A DNA stretch of 16,628 nt from Phycisphaerae bacterium (GTDB taxonomy: Bacteria > Planctomycetota > Phycisphaerae > UBA1845), in contig BQJS01000101.1 of NCBI GenBank assembly GCA_021604825.1, forward strand, positions 1 through 16,628, read 5' to 3'. The notes under the pieces are model-generated. The model was not told the DNA's origin. It ran no database searches and worked only from the letters and a program-made list of their open reading frames with translations. The stretch's first letter is position 1; each line of letters opens with the position of its first letter. The position numbers and the translations under genes were made by a program. Shown one piece after another: positions 7,441 to 16,007 of this stretch.

Positions 7441-8109
7441 ATGGATTTGGAATCTATACTGAGGACTTGGAAACGGGCGGATGCCACCAACATGAATGAA
7501 CAAGACCGAACAACCATTCAAAAGGCAATCGATGGCGATACCAAAGCGATCTCCGAATTGCTCGGTCGCCACGGTCCCACAGTCGAGCGGACCCTTCGCA
7601 TCGGAGCCACCTGGCAGTCAATGATCGAACCGGCTGACGTAATGCAGGTGACGTACCTTGAAGCGTTTCTGCGAATTAAGACCTTCGATCTCGAACGGGC
7701 ATCGTCATTTGAGGCGTGGTTGCGCCGCATTGCCGAAAACAATCTCCGCGATGCCATCAAAGGCCTCAGCCGCAAGAAGCAACCCCAGCCACGAGACCGC
7801 ATCAAGCCCGGAGGATACGAGGATTCACTCGTTGGGCTTTACGAGATGTTTAGCGCCTCGATTTCTACGCCAAGTCAGAAGGTGGGGCGATCCGAACTCT
7901 GCAAGGTGGTTGAGGCGGCGATTGATGCCCTTCCCGAGAGGTATGCCAAAGTGATTCGTCTTTATGACCTTGAGGGGCGTCCGATTGAAGAGGTTGCAGC
8001 AGAATTGGAGCGGTCAACCGGAGCGGTTCATATGCTTCGGGCCCGCGCCCAGGACCGCCTCCGCGAGATTCTCGGGGCCCCGTCCATTTTTTTTGGCACA
8101 AATCCGTGA
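7441..8109 (+). CDS. ECF-type RNA polymerase sigma factor (kinase-linked)
   Basis: A 222-aa sigma factor. Region 2 is at about 35-110: ELLGRHG, IEPADVMQVTYLEAFLR (62-78, polymerase/-10 contact) and SSFEAWLRRIAENNLRD (88-104). Region 4 is at about 155-210: LPERYAKVIRLYDLEG (164-179) and the helix-turn-helix PIEEVAAELERSTGAVHMLR (181-200). The start is uncertain. ATG 7441 has no Shine-Dalgarno; ATG 7492 (MNEQDRTTIQ, 205 aa) begins where family similarity begins, and a TATACT box at 7455-7460 would give a start for it. An ECF-type promoter precedes the gene, pointing to autoregulation. The next gene, 103 bp downstream, is a transmembrane kinase; no anti-sigma gene is present. Confidence 0.9.
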   Translation: MDLESILRTWKRADATNMNEQDRTTIQKAIDGDTKAISELLGRHGPTVERTLRIGATWQSMIEPADVMQVTYLEAFLRIKTFDLERASSFEAWLRRIAENNLRDAIKGLSRKKQPQPRDRIKPGGYEDSLVGLYEMFSASISTPSQKVGRSELCKVVEAAIDALPERYAKVIRLYDLEGRPIEEVAAELERSTGAVHMLRARAQDRLREILGAPSIFFGTNP

Positions 8110-8212
8110 ATCCCATCAGCCATCTGTCGCATACCGGGTTGGGGGCGAGCAAATCCTTTTCTAAGAGGCGTTAAGATGATGGAGCCGCGATAGTGGGTGC
8201 CTTCTGAGTTGA

Positions 8213-10741
8213 ATGGTCATGAATGATCAAGCCCGTGACAATGTGCCGACGGCTGCGAACTCCTCGGAGACTCCGGTCGATGAGCACCTGAGTTGGATCG
8301 ATGCCGCGTGCCGAGAGGTTCAGGCCGCAGGCGGAAAGGCGTCTTCGGGTTTGGGTTCACACGAGCCCAACGTTTCGACAGACGATCGAATAGCGGCTGC
8401 GCTTTCGCGGGCACTGCCGAGTTATACGATCCAGGGGGAATGTCAGCGCGGTGGGCAGGGTGTTGTTTTTCGTGCAGTTCAAAACGCGACAGATCGTCAC
8501 GTCGCAATTAAGGTTCTTCACGAAACGTCCTCCGTCAAGGCTCGCGATCGGGCGCGATTCGAACGCGAAGTGAAGATTCTCGGTCAACTTCGCCACCCCA
8601 ACATCGTCAAGATTCTCGACACCGGCTCGACCGAAGGCCGCTTCTTCTACATCATGGATTACATCGACGGGATGCCGCTCGACGACTACGTCCTCAAGAA
8701 CAACGTATCCATCCACGATGCACTGATCCTCTTCGAAAAAGTTTGCCACGCTGTGAATGTCGCCCACTTGCGCGGGATCATCCATCGCGATATCAAACCG
8801 AGCAACATTCGCGTCGATCATTCCGGCGAGCCGCATGTCATGGACTTTGGATTGGCCAAGGTTGATGAATTCGACGCCATTGCCGATCCGCGCACCGAAG
8901 TGCAAACCGTCAGTGGTCAGTTCGTGGGCACCTTACCGTGGGCCAGCCCGGAACAACTGGAAGGCTCGACCGAAGATCTGGACATTCGCACCGATGTCTA
9001 CTCGCTGGGCATCGTCCTGTATCAAATTCTCGCGCGCTCGTTTCCGTACGAAGTTGGCGGAAGCATGCGAAAGACCCTTGAGAATATTTGTCATATCGAC
9101 CCGGAAAAACCCAGCTCGATCAATCCCAACATTGACGACGAAGTGGATTGCATTGTGCTCAAAGCGCTGCGCAAGCGTCGTGAGGATCGCTATCAAAGCG
9201 CCGGCAATTTGGCTAGAGAAATTCACCGTTGCCTCGTGGGCGAACCCATTGAAGCAAAACGCGACAACGGTTGGTATGTGCTGCGCAAAACCATCCGTCG
9301 TCATCGTGGCAAGGCCATTATCGCCGGCTTGGCCGTCGTGCTTATTGTGCATTCGTTGATCGCGATGACGATTCTCTTTCGACAGGAATCTCGCCTCCGA
9401 GCCGATGCAGAGAAGGCCCGCGATCAGGCCAGACAAGCAAGCGACGAAGCCAGGCAAGCGAGCGATGAGGCCAAGCGGCAAGAGCGCATCGCCCAAGAGG
9501 TCAACGCATTCCTCAACTTCGGCGTGCTGGCGTCAGCCCGTCCGGACCAAATGGGCAAGGACGTTACTGTTCACGAAGCGCTGACTGCTGCGTCGGCTGA
9601 CATTGAAGAGTATTTCCCCGGCGAACCAGAAATGCAGGCCCGCATCCGGTTCGTGGTGGGCAATACGTTCTACGAGCTTGGTGATATAGACGAAGCCGTA
9701 AAAAACCTACAGCGCTCGCTTGAGCAATTTCGCGAAACGCTCGGTCCGGATGATCCTGAAACGCTGCATGCGATGAATGATCTGGCGCGTGTTTATGATA
9801 GCACGGGAAAGTATGAGGAAGCACTTCGACTGTTTGAGGAATGTCTAGAAAGACGCAATCGTGTGCTGGGCGAAGATCATGCCGACACTGTCACCTCAAT
9901 AGTCAATCTCGGGTGGGCCAACTACAAGTTGGGCAACGGACAAGAAGCCGAAGACTTGAGTCGGCAAGCTGTTGAAGGTTGGAGTCGTGTGTCGGGCGAC
10001 CATGAGCAAGAAACCCGCCAGGCCGTGAACATCTTGGCTGCGATCCTGATGGAACGAAACAAGCACGCCGAAGCCGAACCGTTACTTCTGGATAATTACG
10101 AGTGGTCTCGCAAGAACTTGGGCGAAGATCACCCCGGTACGCTCATATCAATGGGAAATCTCGCTTCGGTCTATAAGGATATGGAGCGATACAATGAAGC
10201 GGAGTCGTTGTACCGCCGCGCCCTTGATGCACGCAAGCGGGTGCTGGGAATCAAACACCCCGACACAATCCTCAGCATGAATAACCTGGCCGTCTTGCAT
10301 TCCAATCGAGGTCAATATGAGCAAGCAGCCGCCGTGTTGGAAGAAGCGCTCAATGCAGGACGAGAGGCGAATGGTAACGACCACCCCATGGTGATCAGCG
10401 TTACCAGCAATCTGGGCAAAGCGTATCATCGCCTACAGCGATTTGAAGAAGCGATCACGATGCAGGAGAGTGCATTGGAAAGTGCGCGGCGAACGCTTCC
10501 GGAAAACCATTCCAACATTGGCCTGTACATGACGCGCGCAGCAGCCACCCTGAGCGAGTTGGCACAAACGGACCGCGCAGAGACGATGCTGGACGACGCC
10601 TACGATCTATTGCTCCAAAGCGTAGGCCCCTCCGATCCGCTGACGATCAACGTGATCGAATTCGCAATCAAACACTACGAATCTCGCGGGATGACGACCG
10701 AAGTCGAAGTTTGGAACCGGCGAATGGCAGAAGGAAATTGA
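8213..10741 (+). CDS. Transmembrane Ser/Thr kinase with coiled coil and kinesin-light-chain-type TPRs
   Basis: Hanks-type kinase of 842 aa. The N-terminal 70 residues are variable. The kinase domain spans about 71-342: glycine loop QRGGQGVVF (78-86), Lys100 in VAIK, HRDIKPSN (191-198), DFGLAK (211-216), GTLPWASPEQ (239-248), DVYSLG (261-266). One membrane helix lies at about 368-388. Then comes a charged coiled coil (390-430) with a duplicated ARQASDE word. The rest, about 460-830, is a run of roughly 42-residue TPRs of the kinesin-light-chain/TPR_10-12 type, marked by recurring LGEDHP(x)T and NNLA/GNLA motifs. The TPRs should be outside the cytoplasm, suited to binding a protein signal. Starts at 8213 and 8219 are both possible, with no strong ribosome site. 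The likely partner is the sigma factor upstream. It ends 32 bp before the convergent FG-GAP gene. Confidence 0.96.
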   Translation: MVMNDQARDNVPTAANSSETPVDEHLSWIDAACREVQAAGGKASSGLGSHEPNVSTDDRIAAALSRALPSYTIQGECQRGGQGVVFRAVQNATDRHVAIKVLHETSSVKARDRARFEREVKILGQLRHPNIVKILDTGSTEGRFFYIMDYIDGMPLDDYVLKNNVSIHDALILFEKVCHAVNVAHLRGIIHRDIKPSNIRVDHSGEPHVMDFGLAKVDEFDAIADPRTEVQTVSGQFVGTLPWASPEQLEGSTEDLDIRTDVYSLGIVLYQILARSFPYEVGGSMRKTLENICHIDPEKPSSINPNIDDEVDCIVLKALRKRREDRYQSAGNLAREIHRCLVGEPIEAKRDNGWYVLRKTIRRHRGKAIIAGLAVVLIVHSLIAMTILFRQESRLRADAEKARDQARQASDEARQASDEAKRQERIAQEVNAFLNFGVLASARPDQMGKDVTVHEALTAASADIEEYFPGEPEMQARIRFVVGNTFYELGDIDEAVKNLQRSLEQFRETLGPDDPETLHAMNDLARVYDSTGKYEEALRLFEECLERRNRVLGEDHADTVTSIVNLGWANYKLGNGQEAEDLSRQAVEGWSRVSGDHEQETRQAVNILAAILMERNKHAEAEPLLLDNYEWSRKNLGEDHPGTLISMGNLASVYKDMERYNEAESLYRRALDARKRVLGIKHPDTILSMNNLAVLHSNRGQYEQAAAVLEEALNAGREANGNDHPMVISVTSNLGKAYHRLQRFEEAITMQESALESARRTLPENHSNIGLYMTRAAATLSELAQTDRAETMLDDAYDLLLQSVGPSDPLTINVIEFAIKHYESRGMTTEVEVWNRRMAEGN

Positions 10742-10773
10742 TCGGCTGAACCCAATTGTCCTGGATGCATGAA

Positions 10774-12090
10774 TTAGTTGAGAGGCTTGGTCCAGCTAGA
10801 AGTGATGCAAAAAGTAATTGCGTTCTTTGGCGTTTTTGTGATTGTGGTCTTGAGAAATTTCGATCCGTCGTAACTGTACTTTCGCAATTCCCCCTCGCGT
10901 TCAGATACCACAAAAATGCTATCGCGCCCCTTGCCGTCGAAATCGTGCAGAGTCGCCGCATGCTCAATGCCGCTGGAATTGCGATCAATGAGTTTGCGCT
11001 CCCACTTCCCGCCATCCGCCTGTTGAAGCCACCAGATTCCTGACTTCATGGCCGTCGCGATGATGTCGGTGCGGCCGTCACCGTCAATATCACCTTTGCA
11101 AAGCACCCGGCACATCTGGTCGGGAATTGTTGCGAGTGTTTCAGCTGCGAATTCACCCTCAACGGCTCGAAACAGAACGATTTGAATCGGTTCAACAACT
11201 TCTGTTTTTCCGCCCAGGATTTCGGTGCGGGCTTCGATGGCAGCGACGAGTTCGTCCTTGCCGTCTTGATCGACGTCGACAGCTAGAATCTCTTTGCAAT
11301 GCGTTGTCTTGAGATCGGCAATCGTTCGTTTGAAGACCTTCGTGCCTTCGAATTGATACTGTACGATGCGACCCGGTTGAGATGCCAGCGTGGCTTGATT
11401 CGGTTGCGACGGTGTTGCGAAAATCTCGAGTTGGCCATCTCCGTCGGTGTCGCCCAATTCAATTTCGTGAACGAACGTGCGAGGGGCGCGATCGATTTCC
11501 TGAGCGTTCCACTGCTCGCCAATGCGACTGAGCACCGCAACCACGCCTTGATCGTGCGTTCCAATGGCGATGGCATCCTTGCCGTTGCCGTGAACATCAC
11601 CGATCTCAAAATCCCGCAGTCGATCTTGCCTGCCGCCGAATTTCGGGTTCCACAGTACTTCGCACGTCCAATCAGGCCCTGCTTTCGACCACGCACATAA
11701 ACGCGGTTGCGAGCCTGCGATGGTGACGAGTCTGCCATCGAAGGGTAAATCGTCAACGAATTGTGCTTTGTGAAACACATGGCTGTGCGCATCGGTTAGT
11801 TGTGACTCGACCCAGGTTCCGTTGATGCGTTGCAACACGGTTATCAATGCGGGGCCAGGTACGGGCATGCTCGCTTTGGTATTGTCTTCCGGCATTTCAA
11901 ATTGCGCCTTGGCCAGCACAAGAGTTGGCACTGCCGTTGTTGGCGACAAGTTCACTTGGGAAAGAATCTCGGGCGTTTCGGGCGCGGAAGGTGTCTCAGT
12001 TTTCTTGCAACCGGCGCAGAACATTGCTGCACCAAAAACTGCCATGCATGCGAGTTTTCGATGAATTGTGAGAGGCTTTGATGGTATCAT
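10774..12090 (-). CDS. FG-GAP/VCBS-repeat lipoprotein
   Basis: About 438 aa. The ATG at 12090 gives MIPSKPLTIHRK, then a hydrophobic core ending FCAGCKK, a lipoprotein signal with Cys28 the likely anchor; a TTG at 12117 would add nine residues. There is no clear ribosome site at either. The body contains five Ca-binding-like loops spaced 49-62 residues apart: DVHGNGKDAI (165), DTDGDGQLEI (214), DVDQDGKDEL (272), DIDGDGRTDI (334), DFDGKGRDSI (383). These are typical of FG-GAP/VCBS blades of an integrin-alpha-like beta-propeller. Extracellular or periplasmic binding is likely; no catalytic residues are evident. It is divergent from the sulfatase-fold/TPR gene and convergent with the kinase gene. 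Confidence 0.88.
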   Translation of the reverse strand: MIPSKPLTIHRKLACMAVFGAAMFCAGCKKTETPSAPETPEILSQVNLSPTTAVPTLVLAKAQFEMPEDNTKASMPVPGPALITVLQRINGTWVESQLTDAHSHVFHKAQFVDDLPFDGRLVTIAGSQPRLCAWSKAGPDWTCEVLWNPKFGGRQDRLRDFEIGDVHGNGKDAIAIGTHDQGVVAVLSRIGEQWNAQEIDRAPRTFVHEIELGDTDGDGQLEIFATPSQPNQATLASQPGRIVQYQFEGTKVFKRTIADLKTTHCKEILAVDVDQDGKDELVAAIEARTEILGGKTEVVEPIQIVLFRAVEGEFAAETLATIPDQMCRVLCKGDIDGDGRTDIIATAMKSGIWWLQQADGGKWERKLIDRNSSGIEHAATLHDFDGKGRDSIFVVSEREGELRKYSYDGSKFLKTTITKTPKNAITFCITSSWTKPLN

Positions 12091-12105
12091 TGATACGAAT
12101 GATAC
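12084..12105. promoter_or_regulatory. Inverted repeat over the FG-GAP gene start, possible operator
   Basis: GTATCAT and ATGATAC are perfect 7-bp inverted arms with an 8-nt spacer that itself contains GATAC. The repeat covers the proposed ATG at 12090 of the FG-GAP gene and lies 105 bp upstream of the divergent gene. A repressor bound here could control either gene. The position over the start codon equally suits an RNA hairpin hiding translation. Confidence 0.38.
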
Positions 12106-12209
12106 AGTGGATTGCAACAGGAATCGCCTTTTTTTAGTGGTGACCGCATGCGACGGTTAGGTTTCAACATGCCCCAAGAGGTGTATCGCTTAAGTGGAGA
12201 CTCCGCTCG

Positions 12210-14159
12210 ATGGCTTTGACTGTGGGAAGACTGGAGGCCGGCACCGTTCTTGCCTTGGCATGCATCTTGTCGATGTTTGGCTGCGCAGAGGATTCGGACA
12301 GCAAAGTTGCCACTGTCGATTCAAAAAATACGAACATTCTATTGATAACACTGGATACGACTCGGGCGGATGCGTTGGGTTGCTACGGTAATCCGGACGC
12401 CAAAACACCGACGCTCGATGATCTGGCACGCAGCGGACGGATGTTTTCCCGATGCACAACCAGCACATCGATGACCCTTCCCGCCCACGCAACCATCATG
12501 ACGGGCACGTGGCCGTTCGTTCACGGTGTTCGCCGAAACGCCGAAGGACGCCTGTCACAGGTTAACGACACGCTCGCGGAATCACTGCAGAAAGAGGGTT
12601 TCAAGACCGGGGCCAGCGTCGGTTCGTTTGTGCTTGGTGCGATGTTTGGACTCAACCAAGGCTTCGATGCATACGCCGATGTGTCTTACGGTGCCAGTGC
12701 GATCGCCATTCACGCGGAACGACCGGCGGCTGCGGTCACCAACGATGCACTGGCCATGCTGGAGGCAGCGGGAGATGCCCCTTTTTTTCAATGGGTCCAT
12801 TACTACGACGCCCATTACCCGTATCTTTCGGACACGGAGTCGAGCCAGAATCCGCGTCGGGCGTACCAACGTGAGTTGGAGATCATTGATGCAGAGATTG
12901 GGCGATTAATCGGGAAGTTGAAAGAGAGTGAGCGGTTGGCAAAAACGTTGATTGTTGTGGTTGGCGACCATGGTGAAGCGTTCATGGAACATGGCGAAGT
13001 TCAGCATGGATACTTCACGTATGAGACGACGCTTCACGTACCGCTGATTTTTTCGATGCCGGGTACGATTCCGAGCGGGGCTGCGGTTCCTGACAGAGTG
13101 CGTACGATCGATATTTTGCCGACGGTTTGCGACCTTGTGGGCGTTGATGCGCCCTCACGCTCTCAAGGGACATCGCTGGCCAACGTGCTTGGGGGCAAGC
13201 AAAAAACGATTGGTTCATCGCTTCCTGCCTACGGTGAATCGGTTGAAGCCAACGCCCAATTGGGGCTGTCGATTGTGCGCAGCGTGCATTTGGATCATTG
13301 GAAGTACATCCATGCGCCCGTTGCGGAACTTTATGATTTAAGCGCTGACCCAAACGAGTTGAAGAATCTGGCCAAAGATGAGCCAAATCGATTGGTCGAG
13401 ATGCGCGAGTTGCTTCGCGGTTTGATTGCGGAGTCACCAGAGACCGTCGCGCGCGAAGATGTCAATTTGGATCGTACGGAAATCGGAATGTTGCAGTCGC
13501 TCGGTTATGTTGGCGGTGCTGATTCGGTTGAGAACGATGCGGTGCAAGAGTTGGATCGCTTTGATCCCGTCGGTGACGACCCGAAGAATTACGTGGACGT
13601 ATTTCGCAAGTACAGTGAAGCGCACTGGGCGATGGTCAATCGCAAGCCGGAATTCGCAATCAAAGCCCTGCATGAAGTGCTGGCCAAAGTACCCGATGCC
13701 GTCCGCATCCGAACCGATCTTGCGTTTTCGCTTCAGCAACTCGGGAAGTTCACCGAAGCCGCTTCAGAATTCACGTCCGCAATTGCCCAAGATGCGGAGG
13801 ATCCTTACCCGCGCCGATTATATGGCGGACTGTTGATGCAAATGCGGCGTTGGCCGGAAGCGGCGGAGCATCTGACCGTGGCCGTCGCAGAGCAACCCGA
13901 CGATTTGGAAGCGTGGTACAACCTCGGTGTCGCCGCCGGTTCGATGAAGCAATACGCAAAAGCGGAACGTTGCTTTCTGCGTGCGCTGGAGATCGACGGG
14001 CGTCATGTCAGTTCGCTGCATGCATTGGGTTCAGCACTGATGCATCAAAAGAAGTTCGACGACGCCCGCAAGCAGTTTGAAACGGTCCTGCAACTCGCCC
14101 CAAACCATCCCCAAGCGCGCGCCGATTTGGCGAAGGTCAAAGCAATGCAGAACGACTAA
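12210..14159 (+). CDS. Sulfatase-fold (alkaline phosphatase superfamily) lipoprotein with TPRs
   Basis: A 649-aa protein; GGAGA lies 9 nt before the ATG. The signal peptide ends SMFGC, with Cys25 the probable lipid anchor. The enzyme domain spans about 40-430: NILLITLDTTRADALGCYG (42-60) with metal ligand Asp49, STSMTLPAH (85-93), HGVRRN (105-110), HYYDAHYPY (198-206), GDHGEAFMEHGE (253-264), HVPLIF (277-282) and RTIDILPTV. In true sulfatases the segment is C/S-x-P-x-R with Cys or Ser becoming formylglycine; here it reads T-L-P-A-H, so Thr89 sits at the nucleophile position. That argues for a phosphodiesterase, phosphatase or phospho-transferase chemistry rather than sulfate ester cleavage. 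The C-terminal part, about 455-645, has at least four TPRs (for example YNLGVAAGSMKQYAKAERCF). It is divergent from the FG-GAP gene. The substrate is unknown. Confidence 0.9.
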   Translation: MALTVGRLEAGTVLALACILSMFGCAEDSDSKVATVDSKNTNILLITLDTTRADALGCYGNPDAKTPTLDDLARSGRMFSRCTTSTSMTLPAHATIMTGTWPFVHGVRRNAEGRLSQVNDTLAESLQKEGFKTGASVGSFVLGAMFGLNQGFDAYADVSYGASAIAIHAERPAAAVTNDALAMLEAAGDAPFFQWVHYYDAHYPYLSDTESSQNPRRAYQRELEIIDAEIGRLIGKLKESERLAKTLIVVVGDHGEAFMEHGEVQHGYFTYETTLHVPLIFSMPGTIPSGAAVPDRVRTIDILPTVCDLVGVDAPSRSQGTSLANVLGGKQKTIGSSLPAYGESVEANAQLGLSIVRSVHLDHWKYIHAPVAELYDLSADPNELKNLAKDEPNRLVEMRELLRGLIAESPETVAREDVNLDRTEIGMLQSLGYVGGADSVENDAVQELDRFDPVGDDPKNYVDVFRKYSEAHWAMVNRKPEFAIKALHEVLAKVPDAVRIRTDLAFSLQQLGKFTEAASEFTSAIAQDAEDPYPRRLYGGLLMQMRRWPEAAEHLTVAVAEQPDDLEAWYNLGVAAGSMKQYAKAERCFLRALEIDGRHVSSLHALGSALMHQKKFDDARKQFETVLQLAPNHPQARADLAKVKAMQND

Positions 14160-14174
14160 GCCACCAAACCACGC

Positions 14175-16004
14175 CTACCGTGATGAAAGCGGACTGTTCC
14201 CGCCGCGATACACCAAGTACAGAATCGCAATGCTTACAATCAGTATGATTCCCGAAACCATTGCGGCACTAAATTGCAGGAACAGCAATTGCCCGATCAA
14301 AAACATCATGCAGAACAAACCAACGGCGGAAGCCATCCATCCGATGATTGGACGGATCAGGTCTTTGTCCGTGACGATGTCCGGATTGCGTCTTGAAAAC
14401 GGTTTCCAGAACGGACCTGGCGGCCGAGCCTTTATATAGAACCGATCAAGCGTTTCGGTCGAGGGCGGGCTGACCAAAAGCGTGACGGTTATCCAAACCG
14501 GAGTGCAAATGATCGCCGTCAAGAGAATGCGAAACGGACCTGACCATCCGTATCCAAACTGCTCGCTGATTTTTGGAAGCGCCGCAGTCACCACCACCGA
14601 CGCAATCATTGCAGATATTTCCGACCAAGCGCTCACTCGCCACCAAAACCACCGAACCATCAAAACCATTCCCAAACCGGCTTGGATGTTGAACAATACC
14701 TCCCACGCTTTGGAGATGCTGTTCATGAACGCCGCAATGGTGATCGCCAGTGCCGCAAATCCGAGCGTCGACCAACGCGAGATCGCCACGCACTGTTTTT
14801 GCGTAGCTGATTTGTTGAGGAATCGACGGTAGATGTCGTTTACGAAGTATGACGAATTCCAGTTTAGGTGCGTGTCCACGGTTGACATGAATGCAGCCAA
14901 CAGCGAGGCGATCATCAGACCCCTCACGCCAGACGGCAGTAGCTTCATCATCAGTTGCGGATAGTTTGCTTCAGGGTCTTTGCTCTCCGGAAAGTGAATC
15001 AATGCCACCAGCGCCACAAGAATCCACGGCCAAATGCGAAGGACGAAGTGACCGATGTTGTACCAGACAACAGCCAGTATTGAATCGCGTTCCGACCGCG
15101 TACTGAAAATTCTTTGCGTACCGATACCGCCGCTGCAATCTCCCCACCAGTTCACCGCTAAGAAAATGAGAATTGCGAAATATCCGGTTCCTTCTGCCCC
15201 GACCCAGAGCGGTTGATGTTGCTGCGAATCGCTGGTTGAAAAAACACTCAAGAAGGAGCTGAGTTGTTCGGGACCAAATCGTTCAGCCAAGCCTTCCTGC
15301 AAACCGGAAAGCCCGCCTACCGAATCCACTGCGTACCCTGCGAAGATCATCGACGCGACGATCGCAACGGTAAACTGAATTAGGTCCGTGACCACAATTC
15401 CCCAGAAACCCGACAACACGGTGTATACGGTCGCCACCAGAAACAATCCGACCAGCACGATCCATTTCCAGAGATCGAGTGACTCTGCCGACATGCCCAA
15501 GGACGCGGCGACGGTTTGTTCAAGTGAAGCAACCCACACAGGTTCACCGATGGCCACATCGACGATCTTCTGCATCGCGAGCATGACCCAAGCCAACGTG
15601 CCGGTGCTGAATATCAGGGAGACGTAGAGGGCTTTGAATCCGCGCAAGAATGCACCGGGTTTTCCGCCATAGCGCATTTCGATGAATTCGGCGTCGGTAA
15701 GCAACCCGGTTCGCCGCCACAACTTAGCGAAAAAAGCGACCGCCAACGTCCAGGCAATAATCTGACTCCACCACATCCAGTTACCGCTGATGCCGCCTTT
15801 CGAAACAAGACCGCTGATTGCGAGTGGTGTGTCGGCTGCGAATGATGTCGCAATGAGTGATGTGCCGGCGATCCACCAGGGTAGTTTGCGACCGGCTACG
15901 AAGAAGTCGTCTACGCTGCCGCTTGCTCGGCGGACGAACAGCAGCCCGACGATCGAAACGAGGACGATGTAACCACCGACGATGGACCAGTCGAGTACGC
16001 TCAC
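14175..16004 (-). CDS. Sodium:solute symporter (SSS family)
   Basis: A 609-aa multi-pass membrane protein that should couple Na+ entry to uptake of a small solute; the substrate cannot be read from the sequence (sugars, sialic acid, amino acids and others occur in this family). The N-terminus, DWSIVGGYIVLVSIVGLLF, then DDFFVAGRKLPWW (32-44), SLIATSFAADTPL (49-61) and DAEFIEMRYGG (104-114) are typical SSS signatures. About 13-14 hydrophobic segments follow. A GTG at 16002-16004 starts it, only 3 bp after the stop of the upstream dockerin gene, so translational coupling is likely; no separate ribosome site is seen. Length is usual for the family. It converges with the sulfatase-fold gene, with 15 bp between stops. 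Confidence 0.93.
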   Translation of the reverse strand: MSVLDWSIVGGYIVLVSIVGLLFVRRASGSVDDFFVAGRKLPWWIAGTSLIATSFAADTPLAISGLVSKGGISGNWMWWSQIIAWTLAVAFFAKLWRRTGLLTDAEFIEMRYGGKPGAFLRGFKALYVSLIFSTGTLAWVMLAMQKIVDVAIGEPVWVASLEQTVAASLGMSAESLDLWKWIVLVGLFLVATVYTVLSGFWGIVVTDLIQFTVAIVASMIFAGYAVDSVGGLSGLQEGLAERFGPEQLSSFLSVFSTSDSQQHQPLWVGAEGTGYFAILIFLAVNWWGDCSGGIGTQRIFSTRSERDSILAVVWYNIGHFVLRIWPWILVALVALIHFPESKDPEANYPQLMMKLLPSGVRGLMIASLLAAFMSTVDTHLNWNSSYFVNDIYRRFLNKSATQKQCVAISRWSTLGFAALAITIAAFMNSISKAWEVLFNIQAGLGMVLMVRWFWWRVSAWSEISAMIASVVVTAALPKISEQFGYGWSGPFRILLTAIICTPVWITVTLLVSPPSTETLDRFYIKARPPGPFWKPFSRRNPDIVTDKDLIRPIIGWMASAVGLFCMMFLIGQLLFLQFSAAMVSGIILIVSIAILYLVYRGGNSPLSSR

Positions 16005-16007
16005 GGA

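Noticed and set aside
8175..8193. Mini-ORF MMEPR with AAGAGG upstream, between sigma and kinase genes
   Set aside because: Five codons only, no attenuation structure or conservation evidence; likely chance.
8357..8905. Minus-strand open frame of 182 codons inside the second kinase gene
   Set aside because: It is antisense to the conserved kinase core; such frames arise from the codon use of the real gene. The same holds for the long antisense frames at 8933-9496 and 1228-1773.
11822..12081. Three overlapping plus-strand frames opposite the N-terminus of the FG-GAP gene
   Set aside because: Shadows of the lipoprotein signal and linker region; no ribosome site or domain.
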